Assembly: GCA_016717345.1 (NCBI GenBank)
Contig: JADKFR010000001.1
Span: 496,001 to 560,000, forward strand
Direction: 5' to 3'
Source of the DNA: Propionibacteriaceae bacterium
GTDB lineage: Bacteria > Actinomycetota > Actinomycetes > Propionibacteriales > Propionibacteriaceae
DNA length: 64,000 bases
Below are positions 39,238 through 49,958 of this stretch, piece after piece. A program made the position numbers and the translations under genes. How positions within the stretch are numbered: position 1 is the stretch's first letter; the number at the start of each line of letters is the position of its first letter. The notes under the pieces are model-generated. The model saw only the letters and a list, made by a program, of their open reading frames with translations. It searched no databases and was not told the origin of the DNA.

Positions 39238-40113
39238 TCAGCCCAACCCGGCGGTCGTGACCCAGGCCGCCGCTGCCTGGGGGTCGGTGGCCAGCCGTCC
39301 GCGGAGCTCGGCGAACGCCTCCTGAGTGAGGGCGGCCATGGCGGCCCCCAGGGCGAGGAGCGCCGTCGGGTGCTCCTCGGCGAGCGTGGCGCTGACGATC
39401 ACCACCAGCGGGTCGGGGGTTTCGATGCCGATCGGATCCTCCAGGAGTTGCAGACCGTCCAACTCCAGGCTGTCGGTGCGCCGGAAGAGAGCCAGTTGCG
39501 CGGTGCCGTCATCGAGGGCGGCGCGGCGGGCCGCCGCGTCCTCAATCGTCCGCGTGGGCAGTGAAACGCCGTAGGCGGCTTCGAGGGCAGGCACGCCGGC
39601 GGCGTTGGTGAGCCCCCACGACGGGGTCGCCAGCACCCCCTCGCGCAGCGCCGTGCGCACCGCGCTCAGGCTGGTCACCGTCCGCTTCGGGGCCGCCCAC
39701 AGCAGGGCCCCGTCGACGCCGCTGGCCCGCAGCACATTCACCTCGGGGGCCACCACGGTGGCCAGCGTCGTGATCAGCTCCTCGCTGGGTGGCGGCTCCT
39801 CCGCCGCCAGGCGCCGCTGCAGGGTCGTCCAGCCATAGACACCCATCACCAGCGGGGAGCCCTCCCCCACTGCCGCCACCGCCGTGTCCAGGGGCTGGGG
39901 CACCACGGACGCGGGCTGCTGCCGGGCGGCCAGGGCCGCCAGCAGAATTGCGCTCAACGCGTCCCCGGGCCCGGTGCCGTCCGTCCCGATGGGCAGTGGG
40001 GCGACCGGCGAGGACCGCGGCACCGGGGAAACCTGGGCACAGCCTCCGAGCGCGGCCCCGGCAAGCCCGAGCCCACCGATTCCGAGGAGTCTGAGCAGCG
40101 ATCGTCGGTCCAT
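39238..40113 (-). CDS. Tat-exported lipoprotein resembling glycine-betaine-type substrate-binding proteins
   Basis: This 291-residue protein starts MDRRSLLRLLGIGGLGLAGA, with a twin-Arg motif and a lipobox LGGC at about residue 25. It is therefore probably exported folded and lipid-anchored. The mature part (GPGDALSAILLAALAARQQP, LVMGVYGWTTLQRRLAAE, DDGTAQLALFRRTDSLE, EDPIGIETPDPLVVIV) resembles an OpuAC/ProX-like binding protein. The C-terminal half resembles that family more than the N-terminal half. No permease or ATPase genes are adjacent. The start ATG at 40113 avoids a longer frame that crosses a palindrome. Confidence 0.7.
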   Translation of the reverse strand: MDRRSLLRLLGIGGLGLAGAALGGCAQVSPVPRSSPVAPLPIGTDGTGPGDALSAILLAALAARQQPASVVPQPLDTAVAAVGEGSPLVMGVYGWTTLQRRLAAEEPPPSEELITTLATVVAPEVNVLRASGVDGALLWAAPKRTVTSLSAVRTALREGVLATPSWGLTNAAGVPALEAAYGVSLPTRTIEDAAARRAALDDGTAQLALFRRTDSLELDGLQLLEDPIGIETPDPLVVIVSATLAEEHPTALLALGAAMAALTQEAFAELRGRLATDPQAAAAWVTTAGLG

Positions 40114-40142
40114 GGGGCCAGTTTCCCCCACCCTCGCCACAG

Positions 40143-40188
40143 AACAAGGAGGATCCACCACCGAGAACGGTGGTGGATCCTCCTTGTT
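40143..40188. repeat. Perfect 21-bp-arm palindrome between ppdK and the lipoprotein gene (copy 2 of 2)
   Basis: Arms 40143-40163 and 40168-40188 are exact reverse complements around AGAA. The core GGAGGATCCACCACCG differs by one base from that of the palindrome at 21815-21858, while the outer bases differ. It lies 26 bases past the ppdK stop and could double as its terminator. Confidence 0.85.
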
Positions 40189-40214
40189 AACGACCAACTG
40201 AGCCGGCCGTGCCC

Positions 40215-42843
<2,629 letters not shown>

Positions 42844-43046
42844 CTGAAGCTTGATCTCCTTCAATGGGCTCCGTTGTGCCAGCCAGCATCGGTCTGCAAC
42901 GAGAACATCGACGATGACCTCCCCGGGCGTCGGCGGAGCAAACCGACGCCGTGATTCGCCCCTCACCCTAGCCGGTCGGGCCCCACGGTTTCACCTCGCC
43001 CGCTGGGGGCTCCTGGGAACTGGACTGGCGGAGGTCGCGTCGGTCG

Positions 43047-43232
43047 CCTCCCTTGGACTGTGCGCCTCCCTTGGACTGTGCGCCTCCCTTGGACTGTGCG
43101 CCTCCCTTGGACTGTGCGCCTCCCTTGGACTGTGCGCCTCCCTTGGACTGTGCGCCTCCCTTGGACTGTGCGCCTCCCTTGGACTGTGCGCCTCCCTTGG
43201 ACTGTGCGCCTCCCTTGGACTGTGCGCCCCAC
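43047..43232. repeat. Ten tandem copies of an 18-bp unit
   Basis: The unit CCTCCCTTGGACTGTGCG is repeated ten times with essentially no divergence. Its GGACTGTGCGCC core is a variant of the GAC-N2-TGCGCC half-site of the dispersed arrays. The perfect copies suggest recent slippage expansion. Confidence 0.95.
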
Positions 43233-43411
43233 TGACGACCCTGATCCGCGCCGGTGCGCTCCACCACTCCCCACCGCTCTCCATTCCCTCTGCGCGCCCG
43301 CCCGTGACCTGCCCTTCCGGCGACCCCCACACCCGCCCTTTGCGGCGCCCTTCACCACCACCCCACCTCGCGCCCCGCCCGTCACCACCACCCCCACCTC
43401 GCGCCCCGCCC

Positions 43412-43447
43412 GTGACTTTGCGCCTGCTGTAGCAGGCGCAAAGTCAC
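43412..43447. repeat. Perfect 36-base palindrome with the TGCGCC half-site
   Basis: GTGACTTTGCGCCTGCT and its exact reverse complement are separated by GT. It is the cleanest version of the centre found in arrays A-C. It is followed by GCAAGGGGCGCACAGTG, a reversed half-site pair. Confidence 0.92.
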
Positions 43448-43743
43448 GCAAGGGGCGCACAGTGCAAGGGACGAGGGCGCGGCGATGCGATCACGGGGCC
43501 GGTCCCAGGGGAAGCCTCCACCACCAGCACCGCCGGTGCTCATATCGCCTTCCCGCGGGTTATGGGCCTCATTCGCCCAAGGTCCGGCGGTTCCGGTCGT
43601 GAAGGGGCAGGTTATGAGCCAGCGAAACTGAGGTATAACCAGCGGCAGCGCGATATCACGGCCGCCCGACCCAGCCGACCGCCTCATAACCCGAGTTAGG
43701 GCGATGTCGTTCACTCCGACGGCCGCCAGCCGGCCCAAGAGCC

Positions 43744-43890
43744 CCCGGACCAGAACACCCAGAACACCCAGAACTCCCAGAGCACCCAGAGCACCCGACG
43801 CACCCGACGCACCCGACGCACCCGACACACCCGACACACCCGACACACCCGACACACCCGACACACCCGACACACCCGACACACCCGACG
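43744..43890. repeat. 9-bp tandem array (CACCCGACR type)
   Basis: Fourteen or so 9-base units drift from AGAACACCC through AGAGCACCC to GACGCACCC and GACACACCC; the last seven are identical. In one frame it would encode Arg-Thr-Pro, then Pro-Asp-Ala and Pro-Asp-Thr repeats. That frame ends inside the GH1 gene and has no ribosome site, so it is treated as a DNA repeat. Confidence 0.85.
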
Positions 43891-44109
43891 GATACTCAGC
43901 CGGCCTAAGAAGCCCCCGGACCAGAACACCGTCCCGCCACCGGACCAGAACACCGTCACCCCCGACGGATACCCAGTGGCTCCGAGAAGCCCTCACCTGT
44001 GGCCGTAACCCGCAGCCCGGACGCCATCGAGGTGACCTCGCGCGCATCACCCTTCCATTGACGCCGCGACCCGGACGTGGTGACGTGGAAGCGATCAAGG
44101 AGGCCAGTG

Positions 44110-45426
44110 ATGTTCCACCGCACCCCTCACGCCGACGAGTTCGCTGAGCCGGGTTTCGCTCTGCCGACGTGCGCCCTCGGGGTCGCCACCGCCGCCACCC
44201 AGATCGAGGGCGGCCACGCTGACACCACCTGGCACCGCTGGGCTGCCGAACCCGGACGGATCGCGGACCACTCAACGCCCGCCCGCGCCGCCGACCACTG
44301 GAACCGCGTCGCGCAGGACACCGCGCTGCTGGGGGAATTGGGCGTCAAGCACTACCGGATGGGTCTCGAATGGGCCCGGCTTGAACCCCGCCCCGGCGAG
44401 TTCGACGCCGCCGCGTTCGCGCATTACCGCGCCGAACTTCAGGGCCTGCGCGCCGCGGGCATCGAGCCGCTGGTCACCCTCCACCACTTCAACAACCCCG
44501 GCTGGTTCGAAGAGATCGGCGGCTTCACCCACCACCACGCGCTGACGGTCTTCGACCGCTACGTGGCGGCGGTGCTGGAGAACCTCGGCGATCTGGTCGA
44601 TGAATGGATCACCATCAACGAGCCGAACATCTACGCCGTCAAGGGCTTCATCGAAGGGGTCTGGCCACCGGGACACCGCTCGCCGGGCCAGGCCGTCGCC
44701 GTGATGCAGGCGATGGCCACCGCCCACATCCGCAGCTACCGGGCGATCCATCGCGCCAACCCCAACGCCCGTGTCGGGGTGGCCAACCACCTGCGGGTGT
44801 TCGCGCCGGCGGTGAGCTGGAACCCGCTGGATCGCCTCGGCGCCCGGGCCGGGGAGTACCTGTTCCAGACCGCGGTGGTGCGTGCCATGAGTGTCGGACG
44901 GTTCCTGGCGCCGTTCGTCCAGCCCGACGAGGTCGACCCGGGCCGCTACTACGACTTCCAGGGCATCAACTACTACTCCCGCAGCGCGATCCGCAATTTC
45001 GCCGACACCACCGCCCGCAAGGCGAGCGTCAACGACCTGGGCTGGGAGATCCGGCCCCAGGGCCTGGTCGAGGTGGCCCGGTGGGTGCACACCGCCTACC
45101 CGGGGCCGATCTACGTGACCGAGAACGGCACCGCCGACGCCGCCGACAGCTTCCGTCCGCTGTTCCTCTATGACCATCTCAGGGCGATCGCCGAATCGGG
45201 CCTGCCGATCGAGCGGTACTACCACTGGTGCTTCACCGACAACTGGGAGTGGGCCGAGGGCGAGTCGGCCCGGTTCGGCCTGGTGGCCCTCGACTTCGAG
45301 AGCCAGCAGCGCACCGTCCGCGACTCGGGACGGTTCTTCGCCGACATCGCTGCGCGGGGCGGGGTCACCGCCGAGTCGTTCCAGCGCTTCGTGGCAGGTC
45401 GGACGTACCCGCGACAACGCCGCTGA
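44110..45426 (+). CDS. Glycoside hydrolase family 1 (beta-glucosidase-like)
   Basis: This 438-residue TIM-barrel enzyme is predicted to cleave beta-glucosides or a related beta-glycoside. Motifs: FALPTCALGVATAATQIEGG at the N-terminus, HYRMGLEWARLEPRPGEFD, TLHHFNNPGWFEEIGGF, the acid/base Glu in EWITINEPNIYAVKGF, INYYSRSAIRN, the nucleophile Glu in PIYVTENGTADAAD, and YYHWCFTDNWEWAEG. The ATG at 44110 has AAGGAGG seven bases upstream. No sugar transport genes are adjacent. It faces ppdK across the repeat-rich gap. Confidence 0.93.
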   Translation: MFHRTPHADEFAEPGFALPTCALGVATAATQIEGGHADTTWHRWAAEPGRIADHSTPARAADHWNRVAQDTALLGELGVKHYRMGLEWARLEPRPGEFDAAAFAHYRAELQGLRAAGIEPLVTLHHFNNPGWFEEIGGFTHHHALTVFDRYVAAVLENLGDLVDEWITINEPNIYAVKGFIEGVWPPGHRSPGQAVAVMQAMATAHIRSYRAIHRANPNARVGVANHLRVFAPAVSWNPLDRLGARAGEYLFQTAVVRAMSVGRFLAPFVQPDEVDPGRYYDFQGINYYSRSAIRNFADTTARKASVNDLGWEIRPQGLVEVARWVHTAYPGPIYVTENGTADAADSFRPLFLYDHLRAIAESGLPIERYYHWCFTDNWEWAEGESARFGLVALDFESQQRTVRDSGRFFADIAARGGVTAESFQRFVAGRTYPRQRR

Positions 45427-45591
45427 ATCGCCGCCGACCGGGGGATCATCCCGCGCGCGGGCCTGGTGCTAGGTTCGGGCACGACCAACCGTGGATCCTG
45501 CGAGCGCCGCGCACTGTGCCCGGTTCGCTGAGGCGTCGGCGACCGGCTCGACACCCACCAGATCCGACCTGCGCGAACGGGGACACCTGAC

Positions 45592-46575
45592 ATGACACTC
45601 GATCCGGTCGCAACGCTGATGCTCGACGAAGCCGGCGACCTGGGCGCACGGGTGCTCGTGCTGGACGAGCCCTCGCTGGCCAATCACCTCCGCAGCGCGG
45701 GCCATGACGTGGTGGCGGTCTGCGACGACCTGCTCGAGGAGCGCCGGCTGGACGGTGACCCGGCCCGGCTCGACGAGCAGGCGCTGGCCGGCGTCGAGGT
45801 CGTGCTGCTGCGGCTGCCCAAGAGCCTCGGAATGCTGGAGGACTACGCCCAGCGGATCGCGGCCTGGGGCGGGCCGCAGGTCCGGGTGGTCGCCGGCGGA
45901 CGCGAGAAGCACCTCACCCGGGGCATGAACGACGTGCTGGCCAGCAGTTTCGCCGACGTCCACGCGAGTCGGGGACGGCAGAAGTCGCGCGTCCTGCACG
46001 CCGCGGGAGCACGCCCCGGGCCCAGGACGTGGCCTCGCACCACCCGGGTGGACTGGCTCGCCCTCACCGTGGTCAGCCACGGCGGCGTGTTCGCCAGTGG
46101 ACGGTTGGACGCCGGAACACGCCTGCTGATCTCGGCCCTCGGGCAGGCCCGGACCGGTCGCGCGGTCGATCTGGGCTGTGGGACGGGCCTCGTCGCGAGC
46201 TGGCTGGCCCGGCGGGGCGATCAGGTGCTCGCGGTCGACACCAGCCTGGCCGCCTGTGCGTCCGCGCGCGACACCGCCGCCGCCAACGGGCTCACCGTGG
46301 CTGTGCAGCGAGCCGACTCCCTCACCGGCGTCGCCGCGCGGTCCGTCGATCTGGTCGCGTGCAACCCGCCCTTCCACGTCGGCACCACCAAGGACTCGAC
46401 CCCCGGCTTCGACCTGCTGCGCACGGCCGTCCCGGCGCTGGCCCCCGGTGGCGAACTGTGGACGGTGTTCAACTCGCACCTGCCCTACCTGCCGTTCCTG
46501 CGCGCCGAGGTGGGTGACACCACCGTCGCGGCCCGCGACCCGCACTACATCGTCACCCGGTCGGTCCGCAGCTGA
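45592..46575 (+). CDS. RsmC/RlmG-like rRNA guanine-N2 methyltransferase
   Basis: This 327-residue protein has two methyltransferase-like halves. The N-terminal one is degenerate (ARVLVLDEPSLANHL, VVLLRLPKSLGMLEDY). The C-terminal half is the catalytic Rossmann domain, with motif I AVDLGCGTGLVASWLA, VLAVDTSLAACASARDT and the catalytic NPPF in LVACNPPFHVGTTKDS. The arrangement is that of RsmC/RlmG enzymes, which make m2G in 16S or 23S rRNA. The ATG at 45592 follows GGGGACACCTGAC. Its last codons are copied in tandem downstream. Confidence 0.88.
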   Translation: MTLDPVATLMLDEAGDLGARVLVLDEPSLANHLRSAGHDVVAVCDDLLEERRLDGDPARLDEQALAGVEVVLLRLPKSLGMLEDYAQRIAAWGGPQVRVVAGGREKHLTRGMNDVLASSFADVHASRGRQKSRVLHAAGARPGPRTWPRTTRVDWLALTVVSHGGVFASGRLDAGTRLLISALGQARTGRAVDLGCGTGLVASWLARRGDQVLAVDTSLAACASARDTAAANGLTVAVQRADSLTGVAARSVDLVACNPPFHVGTTKDSTPGFDLLRTAVPALAPGGELWTVFNSHLPYLPFLRAEVGDTTVAARDPHYIVTRSVRS

Positions 46576-46755
46576 GCCGCGGAACTGCGACCCCGGCCCA
46601 GACGGGCATAACCCCGAAGGACACCGTCACCCCACCACTCCCGGTCGGTCCGCAGCTGAGCCGCCCTACGGCGATCCCAGGGCAGTCCGCACGGGGGCAT
46701 GACCCCGAAGGACACCGTCACCCCACCACTCCCGATCGGTGCGCAGCTGAGCCGC
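46556..46755. repeat. Imperfect tandem repeat that includes the methyltransferase stop region
   Basis: The segment starting CCCGGTCGGTCCGCAGCTGA at the methyltransferase stop recurs at 46640 and, slightly changed, at 46731 (periods of 84 and 91 bases). The intervening GACACCGTCACCCCACCACT is also present twice. The repeat ends just before the ywiC-like start. It may have formed during the rearrangement seen at 47.04 kb. Confidence 0.8.
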
Positions 46756-46770
46756 CGTTACCATCGTGGC

Positions 46771-47045
46771 GTGCCGCCGACGAAAGCCACCCGCCGCGCC
46801 GCTGGGTGGGTGCCCTCCCAGCACGGCGCCTGGGCGATGCTGGCGATCCCCTACCTTGCCGGGCTGATCCTGCGGTCCCGCGACGTCGGGCTGCCGTCGT
46901 ACCTGATCCCCCTGGCCGGCTTCTGGGTGGTCGGCTACCTCGCGTTCTACGCCGCCTCGTGCTGGCTGAAGGCGCCGCCCACCCGCCGGGCGGGCCAGCG
47001 TCCGCCGGCGCTCACTTACCTCGGCGGGGCGGCGCTGCTCGGGCT
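46771..47045 (+). pseudogene. YwiC-like membrane protein, 3' truncated
   Basis: A GTG at 46771 begins PPTKATRRAAGWVPSQHGAW, AMLAIPYLAGLILRSRD and YLIPLAGFWVVGYLAFYA, the conserved N-terminus of YwiC-like proteins with its first membrane helices. The family-like sequence stops near ALTYLGGAALLG (about 47045), after roughly 90 of the ~240 residues expected. Beyond that the DNA is the 3' end of the convergent glycosyltransferase, and the frame continues as Ser/Pro-rich shadow. The gene therefore appears cut by the edge of the exopolysaccharide locus. Confidence 0.75.
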
Positions 47046-48128
47046 ATCGTGGCATACAACTCCAGGTAGCTCTTCGCCACCACCGGCCAGTCGCAGTTCG
47101 CGGCGAAGGCCAGCCCGCCAGCGCGAAGCCGCTCGGCGAGGCCGGGGTCGTCGCCCACCCGGAGCAGGGCTTCCCGCAGTCGATCGACGTCGCCGGGAGG
47201 CACCAGCAACCCAGCTCCGCCGACCACGTCGGCCAGCGCGCCGCTGTCACTCGCCACGACGGGAACCCCGCAGGCCATCGCCTCGACCGCGACCCGGCCG
47301 AATTGCTCCAGCCAGCTCGGGGTCGGCAGCGACGGGACGGCGAGAACGTCCAGCGACCGGTAGAAGTCGGGCAACGCGTCCTGGCCGAGCGAACCGACGA
47401 ACTCGACGCGACCCAGCAGCCCCAGCCGTTCGACCAGCGCGCTCAACTCGGCCTGCTGCGGGCCTGCCCCCGCGAGGCGAAGCGTGAGCCTCTGGTCCCC
47501 CGTCACTGCGGCCAGCAGCACGTCCACGCCCTTGTGCGGGGCGAACCGTCCCACGTAGCCAACGACCACGCCGTCTCGTCGGAGCCGCCCTGTCTGCTGC
47601 GGGACTGAAGTGGCGCACGTCGAGCCCCAACGGGATCAGCCGGGCCTTGCCGGGAAAGCCCTTGTCCTCGCAGATGCGGCCGGCCTCGATGTTGCAGACG
47701 CTGACGGCCGCAGCGCGTCGCAACGCCCACCGCTCGAACCAACGGAAGGGAACCGGGTAGCGCTTGCGAATGTTCTGCGCCGAGTAGAGCGAGTACGGCG
47801 CGCGCTGCTGCCGCAGCGCCCGCAGCGCCAGGATCTCCGCGGTCGCGAGTGCGAACGGTTCCTCGTGGAGCTCGATGACGTCCCACGTCTCACCGAGCGC
47901 CCGCCACAGCGGCTTGGGGTCGTAGACGAACAGCGCCGGATGTCTGCCAAACGTCCGGACGCCGGTGACCTGCTCTGCCGGCAGAGGCTGCACGGTGACC
48001 GCGACCCCGCCCTCGTCCCAGCGCTGGGCACTCAGGGTGACCACATCGTGACCCAAGGCCCGCAGTTCGCGCTCACGCTCACGCCACGCAGCCACGACCG
48101 CACTGTGCGAAACGCGGAGAATACGCAC
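47012..48128 (-). CDS. GT4-family glycosyltransferase, frame-disrupted near 47597
   Basis: The N-terminal frame starts at GTG 48128 with RILRVSHSAVVAAWRERERE and continues through LWRALGETWDVIELHEEPFA and NIEAGRICEDKGFPGKARLI to GLDVRHFSPAADRA. A second frame carries the C-terminal GT-B half: VVVGYVGRFAPHKGVDVLLA, a FYRSLDVLAVPSLPTPSWLE stretch, and the donor-binding EQFGRVAVEAMACGVPVVAS. Only a one-base insertion or two-base loss near PTR/DGVV separates them. The enzyme probably adds a sugar to a polyprenyl-linked glycan in the cytoplasm. Its 3' end overlaps the truncated ywiC-like gene. Confidence 0.85.
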
Positions 48129-48257
48129 GTTTGCACCCTTCTGGCGGCAGAACAAGAATGTTACCCGGTCACGCGGGGACGCCCGATCTTCTGGGCCCGC
48201 TTGCGGCATGTGGGAGGATGGGGCCGAGTAGCTGACACCGACGACGTGGGGGAACAC

Positions 48258-49652
48258 GTGCCGCTCCGAGATGTACTGAGGATCCTTGGTCGACACTGGC
48301 GGACTCTGCTTACCTGCGTTCTGCTGGTCCTCTCCGCCACGCTGCTCGTGACGCTCAGTACCACCCCCGTCTACGCGGCGAGCACGCGGGTGTTCCTCTC
48401 CTCGACCTCGAGCGGCTACGTCGTCTCGAAGGATGACCTCGGCACCTACGTCGAACTGCTCGGGTCACCGACCCTGCTCGAACCGCTTCGCCAAGGGCTC
48501 GGGCTTCCCGCTGATACTCCGATAAACGTCTCTGCCACTGTGTCCGAGCGGGCCCCCATCTTGAGCATCACCGCGCGGGCGTCGTCAGCCAAGCTCGCCA
48601 CGGACACCGCCAACGCCGTCGCGCCGCAACTCGCCCTGATCGGGGGCAAGTACTCCGGACTCATCGCCTCCACCGGAGGCACGATCGAGGCGATCCCGGT
48701 TGTTCCCGCCAGCACCCCGGCCTCACCCGAAAGCCCCGACGTGCCCCGCAACGTCGCCCTCGGCCTGCTCGCGGGCCTCGCCCTGGGAATCGGAATCGTC
48801 CTGCTGCGGCACTTCCTCGACACCAGGATCCGCTCAGAGGCCGACCTTGCTGCGCTGTCGCCCAAGCCACTGCTCGGCTCTCTGCGACGCATCAGGAACG
48901 CCGACCGCAGCCCCCTGGTCATGATGACCGACCCCCACGGCTCGGAAGCGGAGGAGTTCCGCCGCCTGCGCACCAACGTGCAGTTTGTCGACGTGACGAC
49001 CGGAGGCAAGCACTCGTTCGTCGTCTCGTCAGCCGTCCCGGCCGAAGGCAAGACCACCACCGCGGTCAACCTCGCCATCGCGATGGCTGATTCGGGCGCC
49101 AAGGTGCTCCTCGTGGACGGCGATTTGCGGAACCCTTCGGTCGCCAGCGCCATGGGCCTGGAGGGTGGCGTCGGCCTGACCACGATTCTGCTGGGCCGCG
49201 CCACCGTCGACGACGTAGCCCAACGGTGGGGCGACACGAGCTTGTTCGTGCTTCCGGCGGGCACGATTCCGCCGAACCCGAGCGAGTTGCTCGGGTCGGA
49301 CGCGTTCGCTGACCTGGTCAAAGAGTTGCTGGCCGGCTTCGATTTCGTCATTATCGACAGCGCTCCCGTGCTCCCGGTCATAGACCCTGTGCTGATCAGC
49401 CGCCTCGTCGGCGGCATGTTGCTGGTGGTCAGCGCCGGACGAAGCAAGAAGCACGACGTGGCCGCCGCACTCAAGTCCCTCAAGACCGTGGACGTCCAGA
49501 TCGCCGGCTTCGCGCTCAACCTGACCGCCGGCGAAGGCACCTACTACGGCTACGGCCATCGCGACGCCGCTGACACCGCCCAGCCCGAGAGCAACCGGCC
49601 CGCCCGACCCGCGCGGCGCGCGCCCAAGCGGGCGCGCAAGGTGGCCGCGTGA
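48258..49652 (+). CDS. Wzz-type chain-length regulator fused to a BY-type tyrosine kinase
   Basis: This 464-residue protein begins VPLRDVLRILGRHWRTLL at GTG 48258, preceded by GGGGGAA. A Wzz domain has TM1 (LTCVLLVLSATLLVTL) and TM2 (VALGLLAGLALGIGIVLL) with the Pro-rich PESPDVP before TM2. The cytoplasmic kinase has Walker A VPAEGKTTTAVNLAIAM, A' VLLVDGDLRNPS and B DFVIIDSAPVLP. A C-terminal YYGYGHRD cluster may be autophosphorylated. Such proteins control exopolysaccharide length and export. A phosphatase that could reverse its phosphorylation lies 1.4 kb downstream. Its 5' segment is duplicated there. Confidence 0.93.
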   Translation: MPLRDVLRILGRHWRTLLTCVLLVLSATLLVTLSTTPVYAASTRVFLSSTSSGYVVSKDDLGTYVELLGSPTLLEPLRQGLGLPADTPINVSATVSERAPILSITARASSAKLATDTANAVAPQLALIGGKYSGLIASTGGTIEAIPVVPASTPASPESPDVPRNVALGLLAGLALGIGIVLLRHFLDTRIRSEADLAALSPKPLLGSLRRIRNADRSPLVMMTDPHGSEAEEFRRLRTNVQFVDVTTGGKHSFVVSSAVPAEGKTTTAVNLAIAMADSGAKVLLVDGDLRNPSVASAMGLEGGVGLTTILLGRATVDDVAQRWGDTSLFVLPAGTIPPNPSELLGSDAFADLVKELLAGFDFVIIDSAPVLPVIDPVLISRLVGGMLLVVSAGRSKKHDVAAALKSLKTVDVQIAGFALNLTAGEGTYYGYGHRDAADTAQPESNRPARPARRAPKRARKVAA

Positions 49653-49685
49653 GCCACGAACGAACGTGACCTCCTCACCCGAGCG

Positions 49686-49958
49686 TCACTCGCGGCGCTC
49701 TTCGACGAGGAGCCCCTGAGCCAGCAACAGCTCGACGAACTCCTCGACGTCGGCGCGAACGATGTCGGGATCTGCCCCGATGCGATCTGCCACCCGCTCG
49801 ACCACGCCGCGACGATCCCCTTGATGCGCCTCCCGCCAGATCAGGCCCGCGGAGCCTTGCAGCACCTGGATCGGCCCCGCCGGGATCCGGGCCACGTACA
49901 CGACGCCGTCCATCTCGACGGCGGCCACGTCTCCGGGCAGGCGCAGCCAGACGCTCAT
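49686..49958 (-). CDS. PqqD-family (RRE-like) protein
   Basis: This 90-residue protein matches the PqqD fold: EMDGVVYVARIPAGPIQVLQ, GSAGLIWREAHQGDRRGVVE, and ADPDIVRADVEEFVELLLAQ, ending GLLVEERRE. PqqD domains act as peptide-recognition elements in RiPP maturation. Stand-alone members also occur in polysaccharide clusters next to the nucleotidyltransferase family seen here, with unknown role. Its ATG overlaps the stop of that upstream gene by four bases. No precursor peptide was identified nearby. Confidence 0.85.
   Translation of the reverse strand: MSVWLRLPGDVAAVEMDGVVYVARIPAGPIQVLQGSAGLIWREAHQGDRRGVVERVADRIGADPDIVRADVEEFVELLLAQGLLVEERRE

Larger units (their letters stand above)
42844..44109. 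other. 1.27-kb divergent intergenic region rich in repeats
   Basis: This gap separates ppdK from the GH1 gene. In order it holds an 18-bp tandem array (43047-43232), a C-rich stretch, a perfect 36-base hairpin (43412-43447), a cluster of GGTTATGAG and GCGATATC motifs in both orientations (43540-43710), a 9-bp tandem array (43744-43890), and imperfect direct repeats with CCGGACCAGAACACC (43735, 43917, 43940). Open frames here follow the repeat periods and look non-coding. Promoters for both neighbours must lie inside it. Confidence 0.7.

Noticed and set aside
43053..43602. Repetitive frames encoding Asp-Cys-Ala-Pro-Pro or Arg-Leu-Pro-Trp-Thr-Val repeats across the 18-bp array.
   Set aside because: Every frame of an 18-bp repeat stays open, and none has a ribosome site or a conserved extension.
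43704..44147. Pro-Asp-Thr repeat protein upstream of the GH1 gene.
   Set aside because: The frame runs into the GH1 coding region, lacks a Shine-Dalgarno sequence, and is explained by the 9-bp DNA repeat.
47610..48257. Upstream extension of the Wzz-kinase frame beyond GTG 48258.
   Set aside because: It is antisense to the divergent glycosyltransferase and lacks Wzz similarity, while the chosen start has a good purine-rich site and is duplicated at 50949.
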